Shown here in pieces: positions 27,041 through 35,016 of a stretch of 64,000 nucleotides of DNA. Every line of letters begins with the position of its first letter. Positions within the stretch are counted from its first letter, which is position 1. The notes below the pieces were generated by a model that saw nothing but the letters and a program-made list of their open reading frames with translations, did no database searches and was not told the origin of the DNA. A program made the translations under genes and the position numbers. Source of the DNA: Pseudomonas fluorescens (lineage in GTDB: Bacteria; Pseudomonadota; Gammaproteobacteria; Pseudomonadales; Pseudomonadaceae); assembly GCF_001623525.1 (NCBI RefSeq), contig NZ_CP015225.1:620001-684000 (forward strand). Reading direction: 5' to 3'.

Positions 27041-27082
27041 AAAAAAGCCGCGACGCCTGTTCAGGGCATCGCGGCTTTTTTT
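27041..27082. terminator. Bidirectional rho-independent terminator
   Basis: AAAAAAGCCGCGACGCC pairs with GGGCATCGCGGCTTTTTTT (with one mismatch) between the Gly-rich gene and the convergent trkH. Both ends carry the A or T tract needed for either direction. Confidence 0.9.
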
Positions 27083-27100
27083 GTCTTGTGCCCGATGTCT

Positions 27101-28555
27101 TCAATACTTCCAGAACACCGGCGTGAACAACACCAGTACCGTCAGGATCTCCAGCCGACCCAGCAGCATGCCTATGGTCAGCAGCCACTTCGCCGCATCC
27201 GGCAAGGTCGAGAAGTTGCCGGCGGGCCCGATGATCGTGCCCAGCCCGGGCCCCACGTTGCACACGGCCGTGGCCGCGCCGGTCAGAGCGGTGGTCCAGT
27301 CCAGACCGATCAGCGCCAGCCCCAGGGCGATAGCGCCAATGGTGATAGTGAAGAAGAACGAGAAGGTCAGCAGCGAGCGGACGATTTCTTCGTCGATGGG
27401 GTGATCGTTGTATTTTTTCTGGATCACCGCCCGGGGATGGATCAGTTGTTTCAGGCTGCCCATCAATAACTCGCCGGCTACCTGGAAGCGGAAGATCTTC
27501 AGTCCGCCGGCCGTCGATCCCGAGCAACCGCCAACGAACGTCAAATAGAAGAACAGCAGCAAGGCAAAGCTGCCCCATAGGGTGTAGTCGCCCAGCGCCA
27601 CGCCCGTGGTGGTGACCACCGACGTCACGTTGACGGCCACGATACGGACCGCATCCCACCAGCTGTAGTCACTGTTCAGGCTCAGCCAGGTCCCCACGAT
27701 GAGCCAGGTGATGACCAGGAATCCGACGAATCCCTTGACTTGCTGGTCCTTGAGCAACGCGCGTTTGTGGCCGCGCAAGGTGGCGACGTACAAAGTGAAG
27801 GGCAGCGCGCCTGCCATCATGACGACCACCGACACCCAGTGAATGGCCGGTTGGGGCCAATGCCCCAGGGAAGCATCCGATGTGGAAAAGCCACCCGTGG
27901 AAATCAACGACATCGCATGGTTGATCGCTTCGAAGGGCGTCATGCCGGCCAGCCACAAGGCCAGGGTGGCGAGTGCGGTCAAGCCGACATAGATCCACAG
28001 GATGTAGTTCGCCGCGACATGGGAGCGCGGCGTGACTTTCTCTGACCAGTCCGACGACTCGGTCTGGAACAGCCGCATGCCGCCGACCCGCAGCAATGGC
28101 AGGATCGCCACCGCCATGCCGATGAAGCCGATCCCGCCGAGCCAGTGCAACATCGAGCGCCAGATCAACAGGCCGGGAGAGGCCGTGTCCAGGCCGGTCA
28201 GGATGGTCGAGCCGGTGGTGGTGATGCCCGACATGGTCTCGAAAAAGGCATCGGTGTAGCTGATGTGCTGGATGAACACCATGGGCAGGGCGGCGAAGCT
28301 GCAAACGATGACCCAACTGGCGGTGGTCAACAGGTACATGTCCCGCGGGCGCATCTGGGTGTGTGCTGGCCGACCACGCGCCACCAACGCGATGCCGCAG
28401 ACGAAGGTGATCAGGCTCGACCACAAAAACGCCGAGAGGTCATCGTTGCGCTCGTATATCACCAGCGTCAAAAGCGGGATTGCCATACTGGCAGCCAGGG
28501 TGATCAGGAAAATACCGAGGATGAAGCCAATAAACCGCACTACCGCAATGGACAT
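27101..28555 (-). CDS. trkH: TrkH-family potassium transporter, membrane subunit
   Basis: 484 aa polytopic protein of the TrkH/KtrB family that forms the K+ pore of the Trk uptake system, working with cytoplasmic TrkA (not in the window). The repeated pore-loop motifs around conserved Gly are visible: SGITTTGSTIL near 113, SLISTGGFSTSD near 218, NVTSVVTTTGVALG near 310 and TAVCNVGPGLG near 435. Around 10-12 helices are present. The start is MSIAVVRFIGF at 28555, divergent from the LysE-type gene. It is alone, ending at a shared terminator. Confidence 0.94.
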   Translation of the reverse strand: MSIAVVRFIGFILGIFLITLAASMAIPLLTLVIYERNDDLSAFLWSSLITFVCGIALVARGRPAHTQMRPRDMYLLTTASWVIVCSFAALPMVFIQHISYTDAFFETMSGITTTGSTILTGLDTASPGLLIWRSMLHWLGGIGFIGMAVAILPLLRVGGMRLFQTESSDWSEKVTPRSHVAANYILWIYVGLTALATLALWLAGMTPFEAINHAMSLISTGGFSTSDASLGHWPQPAIHWVSVVVMMAGALPFTLYVATLRGHKRALLKDQQVKGFVGFLVITWLIVGTWLSLNSDYSWWDAVRIVAVNVTSVVTTTGVALGDYTLWGSFALLLFFYLTFVGGCSGSTAGGLKIFRFQVAGELLMGSLKQLIHPRAVIQKKYNDHPIDEEIVRSLLTFSFFFTITIGAIALGLALIGLDWTTALTGAATAVCNVGPGLGTIIGPAGNFSTLPDAAKWLLTIGMLLGRLEILTVLVLFTPVFWKY

Positions 28556-28698
28556 AGAACACGCCTGGATGAAAGAGCCGCACAGTATTTTTTTTGTGAA
28601 GGGCTGATGGGTAGCCCCCTTGGGCAGTTTTGTTCAATACCGCCTGCGATTGGCAATTTACCTTGATCGTCCCCTCACAGATACAAAGAAGGTATGCG

Positions 28699-29286
28699 AT
28701 GAGTTTGATTCTTTCCATGGCGGCGTTTGCCCTGGTCGCCTCCATTACACCTGGCCCGGTCAATATCGTCGCCCTCAGCTCCGGGGCGCGGTACGGGTTT
28801 CGTGCGACGTTGCGCCATGTGGGCGGTGCAACCCTGGGGTTTGTCTTGCTGCTGGTGCTGATGGGGCTGGGATTGCATGAAGTGTTGCAACGCTGGCCTG
28901 GCCTCACACGGGTGGTGCAACTGGGCGGCGTGGCGTTCCTGTTGTTCATGGCCTGGAAACTGGTGATGGATAACGGGCACCTGGGAAGCGAGGACGAGGG
29001 ACGGGCGCCTTCGATGTTCTATGGCGCGTTGATGCAATGGCTCAACCCCAAGGCGTGGCTGGCCTGCGTGGCGGGAATGGGGGCATTCGTGGCCGATGGC
29101 GAGGCGCGGCTGGTGTGGCAGTTTGCGGCGATCTACCTGGTGATCTGCTACGTCTCGGTGGGCTGCTGGGCTTACGCCGGGAGTTTTCTGCGCAGCTGGC
29201 TGGGTAATCCGGCGACCATGCGCCTGTTCAATCGGACGATGGCGGTGTTATTGGTGGCCAGTGCGGTGTATTTATTGTTGCCGTGA
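28699..29286 (+). CDS. LysE/RhtB-family amino-acid exporter
   Basis: 195 aa with six predicted helices. The LysE family signature is near the N-terminus: ASITPGPVNIVALSSGARYG (about 14-33). A central hydrophilic loop (DNGHLGSEDEG) and the conserved NPKAWLACVAGMGAF motif near 115-130 follow. These proteins export amino acids or analogues by proton antiport; the substrate cannot be told from sequence. The ATG at 28699 has AAGAAGG in front. An AraC-family regulator converges on it from 29505-30329, with a REPIN between, and may control it. Confidence 0.88.
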   Translation: MSLILSMAAFALVASITPGPVNIVALSSGARYGFRATLRHVGGATLGFVLLLVLMGLGLHEVLQRWPGLTRVVQLGGVAFLLFMAWKLVMDNGHLGSEDEGRAPSMFYGALMQWLNPKAWLACVAGMGAFVADGEARLVWQFAAIYLVICYVSVGCWAYAGSFLRSWLGNPATMRLFNRTMAVLLVASAVYLLLP

Positions 29287-29366
29287 GCAGAAGTGGCGGG
29301 CAATCCGGGCTTTTGAGACGAGTGCTATTGTGGCCATAATCCGCATTTTCGAGGCGGGGATGCTGT

Positions 29367-29461
29367 TGTGGCGAGGGAGCTTGCTCCCGCTCGACTGCGC
29401 AGCAGTCGCCCAGAATCGAGGGCTACTGCGTAGCCCAGCGGGAGCAAGCTCCCTCGCCACA
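29367..29461. repeat. REPIN, short class (95 bp)
   Basis: Inverted REP pair with the usual arms and a loop containing GACTGCGCAGCAGTC, between the convergent lysE-type and araC-type genes. Confidence 0.92.
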
Positions 29462-29504
29462 GAGGTCCACCTGTTTTTGGTCCAAACAAGGTGGTGGGGC
29501 AGTA

Positions 29505-30329
29505 TCAGCCGCGATACTGGCCGGGCGTGGCCGCCAGGTGTTGCTTGAAGGCACGCTGGAAATGCGCCTGGTCGGCAAACCCGCTGTCCAGCGCCACGTC
29601 GGCGATCAGCTTGCCTTCGCGCAATTGGCGCCGGGCAAACTGGATTCGGCGGTTGACCAGGAAGGCGTGGGGCGTCATCCCGTAATGGCGCTTGAAGGCT
29701 CGGCTCAGGTAGGACGGCGACAGTTGCGCGGCGGTGCAGATGTCTTCCAGCTTCAAGGCTTCACTGCAATGGTCGTGGATAAACTGTGCCGCACGCATCA
29801 GGCTCGGATGGCTGCCACGATCCGGGCGACTGGCAGGGTTGAGCCGTTGTTGCAGGTCAATGAAAAATGCCTCGGCGGCGGCGTGCTTGTCGCCAGCGTC
29901 GAGTTGCTCGTCTACCAATTGTCCATACAGTTTTTCCAACGCGGTAAACAGTTCCACGTCGCGGCTGTGGGTGGTGGCGAAACCCTGGAAATCCAGGCTT
30001 TCGTCAAAGCCGACACGGCGCTGCAAGTCTCTGAGCCATTGGGTGTCGACGTACAACATCACGTAGGACCAAGGCTGATCGTCGATTGGGTTGCACGCGT
30101 GGACGTCGCCCGGGTTCATCAGCACCACCGTGCCACTTTTCACCTGAAATTTCGAACGTTCGTGAAGGTAGGTGCTGCGCCCAGCGGTGATCGCGCCGAT
30201 GGAAAAGTGGTCGTGGGAATGGCGCGAATAGCAGACCTTGCGCCCATCGCCGATGGCCCGGGCTTCGATGAAGGGCAGGGCTGCGTCGCGCCAGAAGCGT
30301 GGGGCGTCGTCATGGGGGGCGTGCTTCAT
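29505..30329 (-). CDS. AraC-family transcriptional regulator with cupin sensor domain
   Basis: 274 aa. The N-terminal half is an AraC-type ligand-binding cupin (HSHDHFSIGAITAGRSTYLH and VLMNPGDVHACNPID). The C-terminal half carries two helix-turn-helix motifs: LEDICTAAQLSPSYLSRAFK and IADVALDSGFADQAHFQRAFK, ending HLAATPGQYR. This layout is common for regulators of neighbouring LysE-type exporters responding to amino acids. The exporter gene is on the other side of a REPIN and is convergent, so regulation is inferred from proximity only. Confidence 0.92.
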   Translation of the reverse strand: MKHAPHDDAPRFWRDAALPFIEARAIGDGRKVCYSRHSHDHFSIGAITAGRSTYLHERSKFQVKSGTVVLMNPGDVHACNPIDDQPWSYVMLYVDTQWLRDLQRRVGFDESLDFQGFATTHSRDVELFTALEKLYGQLVDEQLDAGDKHAAAEAFFIDLQQRLNPASRPDRGSHPSLMRAAQFIHDHCSEALKLEDICTAAQLSPSYLSRAFKRHYGMTPHAFLVNRRIQFARRQLREGKLIADVALDSGFADQAHFQRAFKQHLAATPGQYRG

Positions 30330-30467
30330 CGGTCAGCGTCCTCGTCTTGAACTTGAGTGGCAGTGTATTAGTCCTGACCGGCAAATGCCCGTCGGATTTA
30401 GCCCGTTCGGTTTGAAGGGCTGGGGTCCTGGGCTAGACTTCATGAAGTCCTGCCAATGGAGTTTCCG

Positions 30468-31430
30468 ATGCTTGCGCCACGCAAACCGGACGACGAAGCC
30501 GCTCGCCTCAAAAATCTGCACTCGCTCAAGCTGCTCGATACCGCACCTGAAGAACGGTTTGACCGCCTGACCCGTCTTGCCCGACGTCTGTTTGACGTGC
30601 CCATCGCCCTGGTGTCCCTGGTGGACGCCAACCGGCAGTGGTTCAAGTCCAGCGCCGGCCTGGACGCCAGCGAAACCCCGCGGGAAGTTTCCTTTTGCGG
30701 GCATGCGATCTTGCAGGATCAGATCCTGGAGATCTGCGACGCGGAACAGGACGAGCGCTTTCACGACAATCCGTTGGTCACGGACAAGCCTGGCATTCGT
30801 TTCTACGCCGGGCATCCGCTGGGGCTGGAGGACGGTAGCAAGCTCGGTACGTTGTGCCTGCTCGACACCCGGCCGCGCAAACTCAATGACGAGGAGCGCG
30901 AACTGCTGCGCGACTTGGCGCGCATGGCCGAACAGGAAATGGTCGCGGTGCAGATGGCGAGCATGGACGAGCTCACGTTGCTATCCAATCGACGGGGCTT
31001 CAGGACGTTGGCCCAGCATGCGCTGAATGTGTGTGATCGCTTGTCGCGACCGGCGACGCTGCTGTTTTTCGATCTCAACGACTTCAAGCCGATCAACGAC
31101 CGTTATGGCCACGCCGAGGGCGACAACGCGCTGAAAACCTTCGCCGATGTGCTGCGTATTGCCTTTCGCGAAAGTGACGTGATCGGTCGCCTGGGCGGTG
31201 ATGAGTTCGTGGCGTTGCTCACCGGTTCTTCCCATGTCGAGATAGCGGCAATCATGGCGCGCCTCAAGGAAATCCTCGATGAGCGCAATGCGATGTTGCA
31301 GCGTGGCTATGACATTCGTTTCAGCGTCGGCCAGATCGAGTACGACGCCCAGCGTCATCAGTTGATCGACAATCTATTGGCTGACGCGGACGCGGCGATG
31401 TATGCGCAGAAACAGGCGCTACGCAGCTAG
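30468..31430 (+). CDS. GAF-GGDEF diguanylate cyclase
   Basis: 320 aa, soluble, no membrane helix. A GAF domain covers about 20-155 (FDRLTRLARRLFDVPIALVS, then VSFCGHAI, FYAGHPL and LGTLCLLD). The GGDEF domain follows DELTLLSNRRGF, with an intact active site GRLGGDEFV, so it should convert two GTP to cyclic di-GMP. An RESD motif five residues before GGDEF fits the inhibitory I-site (RxxD), predicting product inhibition. The ATG at 30468 is preferred because GGAG precedes it; an ATG four codons upstream is possible. The GAF ligand is unknown. Confidence 0.93.
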   Translation: MLAPRKPDDEAARLKNLHSLKLLDTAPEERFDRLTRLARRLFDVPIALVSLVDANRQWFKSSAGLDASETPREVSFCGHAILQDQILEICDAEQDERFHDNPLVTDKPGIRFYAGHPLGLEDGSKLGTLCLLDTRPRKLNDEERELLRDLARMAEQEMVAVQMASMDELTLLSNRRGFRTLAQHALNVCDRLSRPATLLFFDLNDFKPINDRYGHAEGDNALKTFADVLRIAFRESDVIGRLGGDEFVALLTGSSHVEIAAIMARLKEILDERNAMLQRGYDIRFSVGQIEYDAQRHQLIDNLLADADAAMYAQKQALRS

Positions 31431-31484
31431 CACAAGCCAACCCCCGATCACACAGGGATTTATGTTGGTCGAAGGTAAGTGGAT

Positions 31485-31540
31485 GGCGAACTCACCTACC
31501 GAATCGCCCTTATGGCTGGGATCAGGTAGGTGAGTTCGCC
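31485..31540. repeat. 16-bp perfect inverted repeat
   Basis: GGCGAACTCACCTACC, a 24-base loop, then GGTAGGTGAGTTCGCC, lying between the GGDEF gene and the imm26-like gene. It lacks a T tract, so a simple terminator is unlikely. The right arm is also the start of the direct repeat that recurs at 34445. Confidence 0.85.
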
Positions 31541-31552
31541 GGAGGGTTACGG
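31525..31552 (+). repeat. Left copy of imperfect direct repeat bounding the imm26-IS66 segment
   Basis: GGTAGGTGAGTTCGCCGGAG followed by GGTTACGG. The copy at 34445-34472 matches at 23 of 28 positions in the same orientation, and GGCTGGG lies shortly before both copies. Confidence 0.65.
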
Positions 31553-31556
31553 ATTT

Positions 31557-32003
31557 TCATCGTATTCGTTGTGATATCTCCCATTTGCATGGGACACCTT
31601 TATAGTGCGCGTTTAGGCGATCCTCAACGTGGTGGGGCTCCCATACTTCGCATCGATCCAAGCCTTCACACTCTTCTCGGGTAGACGCTGTGATGGTGCC
31701 GCCGAGGTATATCTGGAAGCCAATGATTTTCTGGATGAACATGGGCCGCGGAGCCAGCAGGTTCTGTGGTGGGGCAATTTTACCCATCCTGAGCCATCGC
31801 CCTTGAGACCAGGCGCTTTTGTGTACTGCGACAGTAAATAGAATAGGTAGATCGAGCAAGGCTCCTAAGTCTGCTATAGGGGCACTGGAGCGCGCATCGA
31901 AGAAAGCGAAGTCCGCTTCCGGCAGTGTCAGGGCATAAGTGTGCATATCATTTTCGAGAGGAACTCGAAGCACCGCTCCGATCGTACGTTGTTGCCTTTT
32001 CAT
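31557..32003 (-). CDS. Imm26-like immunity protein, orphan
   Basis: 148 aa. The sequence follows the Imm26 pattern: a basic start (MKRQQRTIGAVLRVPL), then HTYALTLPEADFAFFDARS, LPILFTVAVHKSAWSQGRW and a late PMFIQKI block. Imm26 proteins are predicted antidotes to polymorphic toxins from contact-dependent, Rhs or T6SS delivery systems. No toxin gene is adjacent: upstream is the IS66 element and downstream an inverted repeat. Base composition looks less GC-rich than its neighbours, suggesting transfer. I am fairly sure of the family, less so that it is functional. Confidence 0.65.
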   Translation of the reverse strand: MKRQQRTIGAVLRVPLENDMHTYALTLPEADFAFFDARSSAPIADLGALLDLPILFTVAVHKSAWSQGRWLRMGKIAPPQNLLAPRPMFIQKIIGFQIYLGGTITASTREECEGLDRCEVWEPHHVEDRLNAHYKGVPCKWEISQRIR

Positions 32004-32072
32004 GCTGGATGTCTTCCTTGAACTAGACTTGTCTGTTTTATGTTAGCGCATGGTGAGCACACCTTGCGCAGA

Positions 32073-33641
32073 TCAGGTGGGCGTCCATTGATGCGGCAAT
32101 AGCTGGTCAATGTCACTCGCGTGCTGCGTCGGCAGGCGCGTGAGGACATCTTTTAGATACGCGTACGGATCATGGCCATTGAGCCGCGCAGACTGGATCA
32201 AACTCATAATCGCCGCCGCCCGTTTGCCGCTGCGCAACGACCCTGCAAAGAGCCAGTTCTTGCGCCCCAGTGCCCACGGCCGGATCTGGTTCTCGCACCA
32301 GTTATTATCAATGGGGACGTCCCCGTCATCGAGGTAGCGCGACAGCGCTGCCCAGCGTTTCAGGCTGTAATCCAGTGCTCTGCTGATAGCCGAACCTTCG
32401 GGCACGAGATCGCGCTGGGCGATCATCCAGGCATGTAGCATATCCATCACCGGCACGGCCCTTTCTTGCCGTATTCGACGGCGTAAATCCGGCTCCAGGT
32501 CGCGTACTTCACTCTCGATTTCGTACAGCAATTGAATGTAGCGCAGGGCTTGCTCGGCGAGCGTGCTCTTGTTGGTCGCGTGCAGTTCGAAGAACTTTCG
32601 CCGTGCATGGGCCATGCAACCGATCTCGGTCACGCCGAGTTCGAAACTGGCCTTGTAGCCACCAAAATCATCACACACTAGTTTGCACTTCCAGTCTTGC
32701 AGGAAGTTGCGAGCGTGCTCGCCGGCGCGGCTGGGGCTGAAGTCGTAAACCACCGCTGCCAAGTTCGAGAACTGGCTGGTGGTGTATGCCCAAACATAAG
32801 AGCGTTGGGTTTTCTTTGAGCCCGGCACGAGCATCTGCACGGGTGTTTCATCGGCATGAATAACCTGCTGCCCAAGCACGACATCGCGCAGTGCATCGAC
32901 CAGAGGTTGCAACTGCACTCCGGTCACACCAACCCATTGAGCCAACGTTGAACGTGGAATCGCCAAGCCGGCACGACCGAAGATCGATTCCTGACGGTAA
33001 AGAGGCAGATGGTCAGCAAACTTGGCGATCATGACGTGGGCAAGTAGCCCGGCAGTCGGGATGCCCTTGTCGATGACCTGCGCCGGAACCGGCGCTTGGA
33101 TCAGCGTTTCGCAGTCATCACACACCCACTTGCCACGGATATGGCGCTCAACGGTAAACACGCCGGGCGTGTAGTCCAGCTTTTCGCTGACGTCCTCACC
33201 GATACGCTTGAGTGCGCAGGCACATGGGCAGTGGGTGTTGTCCGGTTCGTGATGGATTAGCGTGCGTGGAAACTCTGCCGACAAAGCAGTGCGTTTGGGC
33301 TTTTGCTTTTTCTCGGTCGGAGCCAGCACTGTTTGCAAGGCTTGAAGCTCTGCTTCAATCGCCGCGATATCGGTATCGACTAAATCATCGAGCAAGCCGG
33401 CCTGCTCAGGATTCATCTGCTCGCTGCGCTTGGCAAACTTCAAACGCTTGAGTTGTGCTATCTCGTGGGTGAGCTTCTCGATAACCGTTTGATCGCGGTT
33501 GATCTTCTTGCCCATCGTCTCGACCGTCTTACCCAGCGTGTCGACTTGATGGTCGAGCGTCTCGACGCGCTGTATCAACTGCGCCGCTAAAGCGCGCAGT
33601 TGTTCAGGGGTAAGGTGGTCGAGATTGGGGAGCGAAGTCAT
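32073..33641 (-). CDS. tnpC: IS66-family transposase TnpC
   Basis: 522 aa. The domain order is typical: an N-terminal leucine-zipper-like coiled coil (about 10-75), a zinc-ribbon region with HCPCACALKRIGED and WVCDDCE, then the DDE catalytic core with HADETPVQML, VCDDFGGYKA and NNWCENQIRPWALGRKNW. The core looks complete, so the enzyme may still be active. It is the last gene of the element, 61 bases after tnpB. Its product cuts and joins element ends together with the accessory TnpA and TnpB. Confidence 0.96.
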   Translation of the reverse strand: MTSLPNLDHLTPEQLRALAAQLIQRVETLDHQVDTLGKTVETMGKKINRDQTVIEKLTHEIAQLKRLKFAKRSEQMNPEQAGLLDDLVDTDIAAIEAELQALQTVLAPTEKKQKPKRTALSAEFPRTLIHHEPDNTHCPCACALKRIGEDVSEKLDYTPGVFTVERHIRGKWVCDDCETLIQAPVPAQVIDKGIPTAGLLAHVMIAKFADHLPLYRQESIFGRAGLAIPRSTLAQWVGVTGVQLQPLVDALRDVVLGQQVIHADETPVQMLVPGSKKTQRSYVWAYTTSQFSNLAAVVYDFSPSRAGEHARNFLQDWKCKLVCDDFGGYKASFELGVTEIGCMAHARRKFFELHATNKSTLAEQALRYIQLLYEIESEVRDLEPDLRRRIRQERAVPVMDMLHAWMIAQRDLVPEGSAISRALDYSLKRWAALSRYLDDGDVPIDNNWCENQIRPWALGRKNWLFAGSLRSGKRAAAIMSLIQSARLNGHDPYAYLKDVLTRLPTQHASDIDQLLPHQWTPT

Positions 33642-33702
33642 GGCGCCGATTTTGCCAGACCAGACAACTCGCGGCGATAGACCGATAGGCTAATGGCAGC
33701 CG

Positions 33703-34038
33703 TTAAAGCAGTGTGATCGCACCGCCGGAGCCGGCGCGTTGCCATGGCAGACCCAACACCAGAGCCTGGAGTTGTTCGGTATCCAACTCCATTTCAGAGT
33801 CTTGGCGAATACCTGGCCAGTGGAACTTGCCTTGGTTCAAACGCCGAGCCGCCAGCCAGATCCCGAAGCCGTCATGCACCAGAACTTTCATGCGCGTGGC
33901 GCGGTGGTTGGGGAACAGATAAGCACAGTGCGGCTGCGCCGCACCGAACACCGCGATCACCCTGGCCAATGCCGTCTCGGTACCGGCGCGCATGTCCATC
34001 GGCTCGGTGGCGAGCCAGATGGAATCGATGCGGATCAT
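33703..34038 (-). CDS. tnpB: IS66 accessory protein TnpB
   Basis: 111 aa, the IS66 Orf2-like family. The signature is clear: EPMDMRAGTETALARVI near the N-terminus and CAYLFPNHRATRMKVLVHDG in the middle, followed by GIWLAARRLNQGKFHWP. Needed with TnpA for efficient transposition; its biochemical role is not well defined. Its start overlaps the tnpA stop by four bases, suggesting translational coupling. Confidence 0.95.
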   Translation of the reverse strand: MIRIDSIWLATEPMDMRAGTETALARVIAVFGAAQPHCAYLFPNHRATRMKVLVHDGFGIWLAARRLNQGKFHWPGIRQDSEMELDTEQLQALVLGLPWQRAGSGGAITLL

Positions 34039-34367
34039 CGCAGCAAGTCTCGTAGAAAGGTCGCGCAGGCAGTAGCACTTTCAGTTGGCCAGTTCACTTT
34101 GACGGTACCACGCGGGTGCTGGATCTCAACGCAGATATTCGGCGATGCAGCATGCGAATTTGCACCGGCCAGCTGCATAGGCAACGGAATGAAAGCAGGT
34201 TGCAGCGTCGTGCTTTTTTGCGCCTGCACTCGAATCCATTTGTGGACGAGGTTTGCGTTGAGGCTATGGCTGAGCGCGATGCTGGCAATCGAAGCGCCGG
34301 GCTCGGCGCACTCTTGAATGACCCGAGCCTTGAAGGACTTGGAATAGGAACGGCGTGTTGGCTGCAT
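34035..34367 (-). CDS. tnpA: IS66 accessory protein TnpA
   Basis: 110 aa from the ATG at 34367 (MQPTRRSYSKSFKARV); an in-frame ATG 12 codons upstream is possible. It has a helix-turn-helix of the transposase-8 type (SKSFKARVIQECAEPGASIA, then IALSHSLNANLVHKWIR), likely for binding the element ends. It is first in the element. A near-perfect 28-base palindrome lies 28 bases upstream and may carry the promoter or be part of the terminal repeat. Confidence 0.9.
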   Translation of the reverse strand: MQPTRRSYSKSFKARVIQECAEPGASIASIALSHSLNANLVHKWIRVQAQKSTTLQPAFIPLPMQLAGANSHAASPNICVEIQHPRGTVKVNWPTESATACATFLRDLLR

Positions 34368-34394
34368 GAAATACCCGCTTAAAAGGCTAGAACT

Positions 34395-34422
34395 GGTGTC
34401 CACTTAAATTTAAGTGCACACC
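34395..34422. promoter_or_regulatory. 28-bp palindrome upstream of tnpA
   Basis: GGTGTCCACTTAAA and TTTAAGTGCACACC are complementary apart from one pair of positions. It lies at the right end of the IS66 element and could be a terminal-repeat binding site or the tnpA operator. Confidence 0.6.
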
Positions 34423-34444
34423 ATGTCTTGGCTTTGCAGGGCTG

Positions 34445-34472
34445 GGTAGGTGACTTGGCCGGACGCATACGG
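34445..34472 (+). repeat. Right copy of imperfect direct repeat
   Basis: GGTAGGTGACTTGGCCGGAC followed by GCATACGG; see the left copy at 31525-31552. Together they bracket imm26 and IS66. Confidence 0.65.
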
Positions 34473-34502
34473 TCGAAGAACCGAGAATCACCCCTCATTC
34501 AA

Positions 34503-34632
34503 TGGCGAGGGAGCTTGCTCCCGCTGGGGCGCGCAGCGGCCCTGGAGCCCGGCGACGCGGTGGATCAGGTTGATTGAGTGAGCTTGAGAGGGGCTGCTGC
34601 GCAGCCCAGCGGGAGCAAGCTCCCTCGCCACA
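34503..34632. repeat. REPIN, long class (130 bp)
   Basis: Usual inverted arms with a loop containing GCGCGCAGCGGCCCTGGAGC. The right end runs directly into the octamer array. Confidence 0.92.
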
Positions 34633-34751
34633 AAAGCTCAAAAGCACAAAAGCACAAAAGCTCAAAAGCTCAAAAGCTCAAAAGCTCAAAAGCTCAAAAG
34701 CTCAAAAGCTCAAAAGCTCAAAAGCTCAAAAGCTCAAAAGCTCAAAAGCAT
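34632..34751. repeat. Tandem octamer array (AAAAGCTC x15)
   Basis: Fifteen consecutive 8-bp units. Units 2 and 3 read AAAAGCAC and the last reads AAAAGCAT; the others are identical. The array begins on the final A of the REPIN. Copy number is expected to vary between strains. Confidence 0.95.
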
Positions 34752-34832
34752 CCCGGTCGACCAACTGATTTGCTCTTGAAACTGACACCGATTCGAGGCA
34801 TTCCCTTGACCCACGCCGTGCCCAATTCCCGG

Positions 34833-34921
34833 GGCGGGAGCGAGCTTGCTCGCGAAGGCGTCGGTACATTCATATCAATGCCAGCAGACTCACCGCCATC
34901 GCGAGCAGGCTCGCTCCCACA
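34833..34921. repeat. REP pair, second family
   Basis: GGCGGGAGCGAGCTTGCTCG and TCGCGAGCAGGCTCGCTCCC are inverted around a spacer of about 45 bases. This is the same class as at 23971 and 52901. Confidence 0.85.
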
Positions 34922-34953
34922 AGGTATTGCGGTGTAATCAGACAATCGGCAAT

Positions 34954-34996
34954 AAAAAACGCCGCTTGGCCTTTCCAGGACGAGCGGCGTTTTTTT
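34954..34996. terminator. Rho-independent terminator for fabI
   Basis: AAAAAACGCCGCT and AGCGGCGTTTTTT form a 13-bp stem including flanking A and T tracts, 20 bases beyond the fabI stop codon. Confidence 0.92.
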
Positions 34997-35016
34997 ACGC
35001 GTGGCGCGGTTGAAGA

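Larger units (their letters stand above)
32049..34425 (-). mobile_element. IS66-family insertion sequence (ends approximate)
   Basis: Three genes in the IS66 order tnpA-tnpB-tnpC, all leftward and apparently intact. The ends are tentative: CATGGTGAGCAC at the left and the complement of CATGGTGTGCAC at the right match at 11 of 12 positions. I found no matching 8-bp target duplication outside them, so the true ends may differ by some tens of bases. Confidence 0.7.
34473..35016. other. Repeat-rich gene-free region
   Basis: No gene is seen between the island and fabI. The stretch holds a long REPIN, a 15-copy octamer array, a second-class REP pair and the fabI terminator. Lys/Ser-rich open frames across the octamers are translations of the repeat and not genes. 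Confidence 0.8.

Noticed and set aside
31441..31530. Short coding fragment (MLVEGKWMANSPTE-like) in the gap after the GGDEF gene
   Set aside because: It is only about 23 codons, overlaps the inverted repeat and has no ribosome site; it could be a transposase scrap but cannot be supported.
32041..34433. 8-bp target-site duplication flanking IS66
   Set aside because: The octamers next to the tentative ends (TGTTAGCG and TCTTGGCT) do not match, and no clear alternative pair was found.
34632..34751. Resemblance of the tandem array to a CRISPR array
   Set aside because: Units are contiguous without spacers and only 8 bp long; no cas genes.
34574..34768. Lys/Ser/Ala-rich open frames across the octamer array
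   Set aside because: An 8-bp repeat is open in several frames and gives an 8-residue repeat; no start context or homology.
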